NCBI GenBank assembly: GCA_024103385.1
Contig: JAGFIT010000023.1
Location: 1 to 45,427, forward strand
Length of the DNA stretch: 45,427 nucleotides
Source: Vicingus serpentipes
GTDB taxonomy: Bacteria > Bacteroidota > Bacteroidia > Flavobacteriales_E > Vicingaceae
Reading direction: 5' to 3'
Within the stretch, counting starts at the first letter, position 1, and each line of letters opens with the position of its first letter. The notes beneath the pieces are model-generated. The model was not told where the DNA came from, did no database searches, and saw only the letters and a list, made by a program, of their open reading frames with translations. Both the position numbers and the translations under genes were made by a program. Positions 42,309-45,427 of the stretch are shown piece by piece.

Positions 42309-42935
42309 TTGAAAATTATCACCAATTACTTTCCAGAGTTATTAGACGAACAAATTCAGCAATTTGCACAATTGGAGTTGTTGTACAAAGATTGGAATGC
42401 ACAAATCAATGTGATTTCAAGAAAAGACATCGAAGAGTTGTATCTTAAACACGTATTACATTCCTTAGGAATAGCTAAAGTAATTTCGTTTCATCCCAAC
42501 ACTAAGATATTAGATGTAGGTACAGGTGGAGGGTTTCCTGGAATACCCTTGGCTATATTGTTTCCAGAATGTGAATTTGTATTAGTAGATTCTATTGGGA
42601 AAAAAATTAAAGTGGTGAATGAAATTGTAGACCGATTAGGGTTGAAGAATGTTAAAGCTTATCATCAACGAGCAGAAGAAGTAAAGGGGCAGTTTGATTT
42701 TGTAGTGACACGAGCAGTAACACGGATTAAGAAATTTATACCTTGGGTAAAAGGGAAATTATTACCAGATAGTAAACATGAACTTAAAAATGGAATCCTC
42801 TTTTTAAAAGGAGGAGATTTACAGGAGGAGATTGTTGAAAGCCAAAAAAAAGTAGAGCTATTTCCTTTGTCTAATTATTTTTCAGAAGAATTTTTTGAGA
42901 CCAAAGTGGTAGCTTATACGAGGGTGAAGAAGTAG
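42309..42935 (+). CDS. rsmG: 16S rRNA (guanine(527)-N7)-methyltransferase RsmG (GidB)
   Basis: Methylates N7 of G527 in 16S rRNA; loss causes low-level streptomycin resistance in model bacteria. WNAQINVISRKDIEELYLKH near residue 28 and the SAM-binding ILDVGTGGGFPGIPLAILFP near 68 are the RsmG signature, followed by FVLVDSIGKKIKVVNEIV near 92 and FDFVVTRAV near 132. 208 residues is normal. The start is TTG at 42309, supported by the ribosome-site-like AAAGGGAG upstream. It lies 19 bases after the sigma-factor gene. Its end marks the border to the accessory methyltransferase/HNH unit. Confidence 0.95.
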   Translation: MKIITNYFPELLDEQIQQFAQLELLYKDWNAQINVISRKDIEELYLKHVLHSLGIAKVISFHPNTKILDVGTGGGFPGIPLAILFPECEFVLVDSIGKKIKVVNEIVDRLGLKNVKAYHQRAEEVKGQFDFVVTRAVTRIKKFIPWVKGKLLPDSKHELKNGILFLKGGDLQEEIVESQKKVELFPLSNYFSEEFFETKVVAYTRVKK

Positions 42936-42952
42936 TTTTCGTTTATTGACCT

Positions 42953-43001
42953 GTATATGTTGCGTTGCCGACCTGTAAGGGTGCGGTTATGCGATATATA
43001 C
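42953..43001. repeat. Imperfect 21-bp hairpin between rsmG and the HNH gene
   Basis: The arms 42953-42973 (GTATATGTTGCGTTGCCG...) and 42981-43001 (...CGGTTATGCGATATATAC) pair at about 18 of 21 positions if G-T wobbles are counted, around a 7-base loop. The folded strand with bulges, the TTATGCG word and the GTTGGGT next to it recall integron attC sites, but the outer core pair is missing. It lies between convergent gene ends. Confidence 0.55.
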
Positions 43002-43004
43002 CTT

Positions 43005-43013
43005 GTTGGGTGG
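43005..43013 (+). repeat. Left arm of 9-bp inverted repeat bracketing the methyltransferase/HNH unit
   Basis: GTTGGGTGG here is the exact reverse complement of CCACCCAAC at 44351-44359, so the two genes are enclosed by a short inverted repeat 1.35 kb apart. GTTGGGT fits the integron core GTTRRRY, a weak hint only. Confidence 0.4.
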
Positions 43014-43021
43014 GCGTTATA

Positions 43022-43432
43022 TTATTTTTTGATATTACCACCCATTTTAATCCACTCCATTCCTCTTTTTAAAACTTCCGGATTATCATTAAATTTACCA
43101 AGACTTGTGTTGCAGCTACTACAAAGCCAGCCTCTAATGCTTCCGTCAATATGGCTATGGTCTAACACCACGTCATTTCTGTGTTCTCTAATAAATGTTT
43201 TTAAACAAATTGGACAGGAAAAATCTTCTCCAATTTCTGGTCTTGGGTGTTTCTTTTCAAATTCTTTTTTTTGTTGTGGATCTGCTTTTACTTTTTTAGC
43301 ATAACACTCACGACAAACAGGTCTTCTTAGTACACGATTATTTTTACCGTATTGGTTAGGAGCAAAAGCTTCTATTTCTTTCTTTTCTTGGCAAACTTTA
43401 CAAATTTTAAACTGCGGCTCCGATGTATTCAC
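43022..43432 (-). CDS. HNH endonuclease, recombination endonuclease VII-like
   Basis: A 136-residue protein with two zinc-binding modules: C11-x2-C14 with C40-x2-C43, and C73-x2-C76 with C104-x2-C107. The second encloses the nuclease motif LDHSHIDGSIRGWLCSSCN (residues 90-108), with the DH pair and the RGxLCxxCN end characteristic of the endonuclease VII type of beta-beta-alpha-metal nuclease. The gene starts inside the last codons of the adjacent methyltransferase gene (26-base overlap). That coupling suggests the restriction half of a type II restriction-modification pair; the beta-beta-alpha-Me restriction enzyme Hpy99I is a structural precedent. A phage-type or homing nuclease is the alternative. 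No recognition sequence can be inferred. Confidence 0.85.
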   Translation of the reverse strand: MNTSEPQFKICKVCQEKKEIEAFAPNQYGKNNRVLRRPVCRECYAKKVKADPQQKKEFEKKHPRPEIGEDFSCPICLKTFIREHRNDVVLDHSHIDGSIRGWLCSSCNTSLGKFNDNPEVLKRGMEWIKMGGNIKK

Positions 43433-44270
43433 TAAATTCAGTTGATGTAATTAATGTTGATTCAATTCTTTCTTCTGCTATTTCACAATATTCTGGATTT
43501 ATTTCGCTGCCTATATATTTTCTATCTGTGAGAATACACATTTTTGCAACTGTTCCACTTCCCATCATTGGGTCATAAACAATATCGCCAATATTTGACC
43601 ATGATAAAATATGATCATATGCTAATTTTTCTGGGAATATAGCAGGATGCTTAAAGGCACATTGGTCAGAGGTAGAATGACCTTTACCTATATTATATTC
43701 CCAAATATTTGTTCTTCTTCCATATTCGCCATACCCACCCCTGCTAACTTGCAGTAATTCTCCGTTCTGTAACCTTTTTGTTCCATTATCTCCTTTTCTA
43801 GATTCCTTATTCTCCCTATCAGTAATAAGGTTTATAGTTTTAGGCTTACCCTTACTAAGGATAAACATATATTCGAACGACTGCCAATAAGTAGTATTGT
43901 TTCCTACTGCACCTCTAGGGGGTTTGGAATATATCATTGTATCAAAAAGATTGAAACCGCACTCTTTAAAATAAAGAGCTTGTCGAAATGAGTTTCCTGT
44001 TTCGTTTCCTTGAATTGTTGAATCAGCTACAACCCATACAACTACGCCCCCTTCTTTGCAAACTCGGAACAATTCATTTGCGATTTTTTCAAATGGGAAA
44101 GAATAACCGTTAAACTCTGATTTATTTCCTTTTACAAAATCATTATATGTTCTCAAATCGTCATACGGTGGGGATGTAATTACCAAATCAACAGAATCTG
44201 AAGGCATACTTTTCATAGTCTTCAGACAGTTTTCATTAAATATTGTGTTACATAAATTATTTATATTCAT
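43407..44270 (-). CDS. Beta-class DNA N4-cytosine/N6-adenine methyltransferase
   Basis: A 287-residue SAM-dependent DNA methyltransferase. The catalytic motif IV, VITSPPYDDLRTYNDF (about residues 30-45), comes before the SAM-binding motif I, VYDPMMGSGTVAKMCI (about 240-255), followed by YIGSEINPEYCEIAEERI. This order defines the beta class. TSPPY is commonest in N4-cytosine enzymes but is also found in N6-adenine ones. GGVVVWVVADSTIQGNETG near 92 and SFRQALYFKECGFNLFDTMI near 112 recall phage- and island-borne methyltransferases. The middle (about 140-220) should hold the target recognition domain. All motifs are intact. It is the first gene of the two-gene unit with the HNH protein. Confidence 0.92.
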   Translation of the reverse strand: MNINNLCNTIFNENCLKTMKSMPSDSVDLVITSPPYDDLRTYNDFVKGNKSEFNGYSFPFEKIANELFRVCKEGGVVVWVVADSTIQGNETGNSFRQALYFKECGFNLFDTMIYSKPPRGAVGNNTTYWQSFEYMFILSKGKPKTINLITDRENKESRKGDNGTKRLQNGELLQVSRGGYGEYGRRTNIWEYNIGKGHSTSDQCAFKHPAIFPEKLAYDHILSWSNIGDIVYDPMMGSGTVAKMCILTDRKYIGSEINPEYCEIAEERIESTLITSTEFSEYIGAAV

Positions 44271-44350
44271 AATTTAAATATAGTATTTCTTCATTTATGA
44301 TTAGGCTATTTTTAAAATACTTTTCACAAAGTAAAGTTGAAATCTTTATG

Positions 44351-44359
44351 CCACCCAAC
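44351..44359 (+). repeat. Right arm of 9-bp inverted repeat bracketing the methyltransferase/HNH unit
   Basis: CCACCCAAC, the exact reverse complement of 43005-43013, located 81 bases upstream of the methyltransferase start. Confidence 0.4.
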
Positions 44360-44381
44360 GTCTGTCTATGTCACGTTTTAA

Positions 44382-44400
44382 CCCTTCGACAAGCTCAGGG
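44382..44400 (-). repeat. Dispersed repeat with GAGCTTGTCGAAG core (copy 3, reversed)
   Basis: CCCTTCGACAAGCTCAGGG; its reverse complement contains GAGCTTGTCGAAG, identical over 13 bases with the copy behind ftsZ at 26452-26464. The outer CCCT/AGGG ends can also pair. Confidence 0.6.
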
Positions 44401-44427
44401 TAAATTCAATATAATCGGTTGATACCA

Positions 44428-44442
44428 TGCCTACGGCAGGCA
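44428..44442. repeat. Small palindrome TGCCTACGGCAGGCA
   Basis: TGCCT and AGGCA pair around the 5-base loop ACGGC. With the repeat at 44382-44400 it fills the 215-base gap between the methyltransferase start and the YdcF-like gene end; this gap holds nothing else I can identify. Confidence 0.5.
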
Positions 44443-44485
44443 AGAACCAAGTTCGTCTTTTTTAAGGAGAAAGTCAAGCTGTCAA

Positions 44486-45250
44486 TTAGATATATCCCGC
44501 TATGGTATAAGAAATGTAACCAAACCATTCATGGAAAAGCATGTCCCATTTGGCTAAAGCAGATGCACTGGGAATGAATAAGTGATCTAACACATATTTT
44601 CGTTTGCCAGCATATTGGTCAACACTAAAAGGGGTAACCGTTAACCCTACTTTGTCAAAACAACGTTTAGCTCTTGGCATGTGGTATCCAGAGGTTACCA
44701 AAACAAATTGCCCATGAGGAAATTTTTCATTTAAAATGCGAGCAGCATTTACCGCATTTTCTCGGGTATTTTTAGATTGGGATTCAACAATGATGTCATT
44801 TTTAGGAATACCCGATTTAATTAAGAAGTTGTATAATATAGGGCCTTCTTTTTCATTAGGTCTACTAATACTTCCAGAACCACCAACCAGCATTATTTTT
44901 TTTGCTTTTCCAGTATGGTACATTTGTACACCATGCAATAACCGGTCAATACTCGAATGAAATTGCTCCAACTGTAAGCCTTCATCATAAGTAGTAAATC
45001 CTCCTAAAATAATAGCTGCGTCATATTGTTGTTGATTGGTTAATGCTTTAGGGTTACGTTCTTCGTAATAACGAAAAGCTTCATCTAAAATAAACGTGTT
45101 GGAAAAAAAGTAGAGCAATACAACAGCAGCGATGTAACACTTTCTCTTTCGTTTGGCGTTTTTAATAAACAATCCTAAGCACAATAACATAAAAACCCAA
45201 GTAATTGGAGAAATTAAAAAGTGTAGTATTTTGGAAATAAAGAAAAACAT
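44486..45250 (-). CDS. YdcF/ElyC-family membrane protein (DUF218)
   Basis: A 254-residue protein with two N-terminal membrane helices (FLISPITWVFMLLCLGLFI at about 12-30 and CYIAAVVLLYFFSNTFILD at about 38-56) and a periplasmic DUF218 domain. Domain marks are YDAAIILGGFTTYDEG near 80, AKKIMLVGGSGSISRPNEKE near 115, IIVESQSKNTRENAVNAA near 149 and FVLVTSGYHMPRAKRCFDKV near 177. In E. coli, ElyC and SanA of this family affect envelope and peptidoglycan-precursor homeostasis; the biochemical activity is not established. It is the last complete gene before the right-hand IS remnant. Confidence 0.9.
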   Translation of the reverse strand: MFFFISKILHFLISPITWVFMLLCLGLFIKNAKRKRKCYIAAVVLLYFFSNTFILDEAFRYYEERNPKALTNQQQYDAAIILGGFTTYDEGLQLEQFHSSIDRLLHGVQMYHTGKAKKIMLVGGSGSISRPNEKEGPILYNFLIKSGIPKNDIIVESQSKNTRENAVNAARILNEKFPHGQFVLVTSGYHMPRAKRCFDKVGLTVTPFSVDQYAGKRKYVLDHLFIPSASALAKWDMLFHEWFGYISYTIAGYI

Positions 45251-45307
45251 ATTGTGTCTCTAAAAGAATTTAAAATTATGCACTTTTGTGCATTTCTTCG
45301 CCTGTCT

Positions 45308-45395
45308 CGTCCTGAAAAAAGTTTACAGTTTAGTTAGATAATCCTGATATAAGTTTACAGTTTAAAACTAATCCTAAAACTCGTTTACAAGTATA
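45308..45395. repeat. IS right end with iterated 22-bp repeats
   Basis: A terminal repeat-like sequence CGTCCTGAAAAAAGTTTACA begins at 45308 and resembles the left end at 101-121. Inside it a 22-base unit starting CCTGAAAAAAGTTTACAG (45311) is repeated at 45343 with only two changes (CCTGATATAAGTTTACAG) and in a weaker form at 45373 (CCTAAAACTCGTTTACA). Spacing is 32 and 30 bases. Such iterated sites are what a transposase binds. Confidence 0.6.
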
Positions 45396-45427
45396 GGTTT
45401 TTTTTGATAATAATTCTTCCATAGTTT
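45374..45427 (-). CDS. Partial transposase, C-terminal end only
   Basis: Reading in from the window edge on the minus strand, 17 codons stay open and end at a TAG (45376-45374): KLWKNYYQKKPILVNEF. The 'LKxLWKNYYKK' type of ending is like that of IS3-family second-ORF transposases in Bacteroidota. It is followed by the terminal-repeat region at 45308-45395. Together with the start at 1-85 it would fit one IS type. Only the tail is present, so the family is tentative. Confidence 0.45.
   Translation of the reverse strand, partial: KLWKNYYQKKPILVNEF

Noticed and set aside
42957..43304. Plus-strand open frame of 115 codons across the HNH gene
   Set aside because: It is the antisense shadow of the HNH gene, whose paired CxxC motifs and nuclease core are clear.
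1..45427. Reading the window as a circular 45-kb element because both ends fit one IS
   Set aside because: The content is core chromosomal (dcw cluster, dnaB, accA, mfd, rsmG). A contig broken at a repeated IS explains the ends better.
1..45427. tRNA, rRNA, riboswitch or CRISPR features
   Set aside because: No tRNA-like cloverleaf, rRNA segment, riboswitch core or regularly spaced direct-repeat array was seen when reading the intergenic regions; all gaps are under 300 bases.

Overview
The window is a 45.4 kb, AT-rich stretch of a Bacteroidota chromosome, most likely Flavobacteriales. The evidence is the gene order of the division and cell-wall cluster, TAnnTTTG-type -7 boxes, FtsZ with a very long acidic linker, a zinc-cysteine-less Tgt, the secreted 'asparagine synthetase B'-type protein, and the DNPR motif of a meso-diaminopimelate-adding MurE. 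I cannot name a genus. No tRNA, rRNA or CRISPR array was seen.

Layout. Both ends are cut inside what look like copies of the same IS3-like insertion sequence in the same (minus) orientation: the start of its first ORF and one terminal repeat lie at 1-121, the end of its transposase and the other terminal repeat at 45309-45427. This is what an assembly contig broken at a repeat looks like. From 277 to 10112 there is a mixed housekeeping block: mfd, a MORN-repeat secreted protein, fbp, a GNAT acetyltransferase, aspartate kinase, a DEDDh exonuclease, a DCC-family protein, a TIGR01777 oxidoreductase and engB. From 10289 to 26410 lies a complete one-strand dcw cluster: an MraZ operator, then mraZ-rsmH-ftsL-ftsI-murE-mraY-murD-(orf120)-ftsW-murG-murC-ftsQ-ftsA-ftsZ, closed by a clear terminator. 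Its genes overlap or nearly touch, so they are probably co-transcribed; they make the lipid II precursor and the septal machinery that uses it. After it come yqeY, a secreted protein of unknown function, dnaB, a lipoprotein, accA, ispE, an ElaA-like acetyltransferase, recQ, a UbiA prenyltransferase, maf, a GH16 glycosidase, an LptF/LptG permease, tgt, a membrane glycosyltransferase, an ECF sigma factor and rsmG.

The accessory part is 42936-44485: a two-gene minus-strand unit of a beta-class DNA methyltransferase overlapping a zinc-binding HNH (endonuclease VII-like) protein. It is a candidate type II restriction-modification system, bracketed by a 9-bp inverted repeat and a strong imperfect hairpin. 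A YdcF-like membrane protein follows, then the right-hand IS.

The most interesting points outside the standard genes are: a small palindromic GC-rich repeat absorbed in frame into murC; orf120 inside the dcw cluster, which resembles the C-terminal domain of the adjacent MurD; a three-box MraZ operator with exact 10-bp period; an inverted pair of REP-like hairpins sharing one loop; a chain of three interlocking inverted repeats after yqeY; and the bracketed methyltransferase/HNH cassette.
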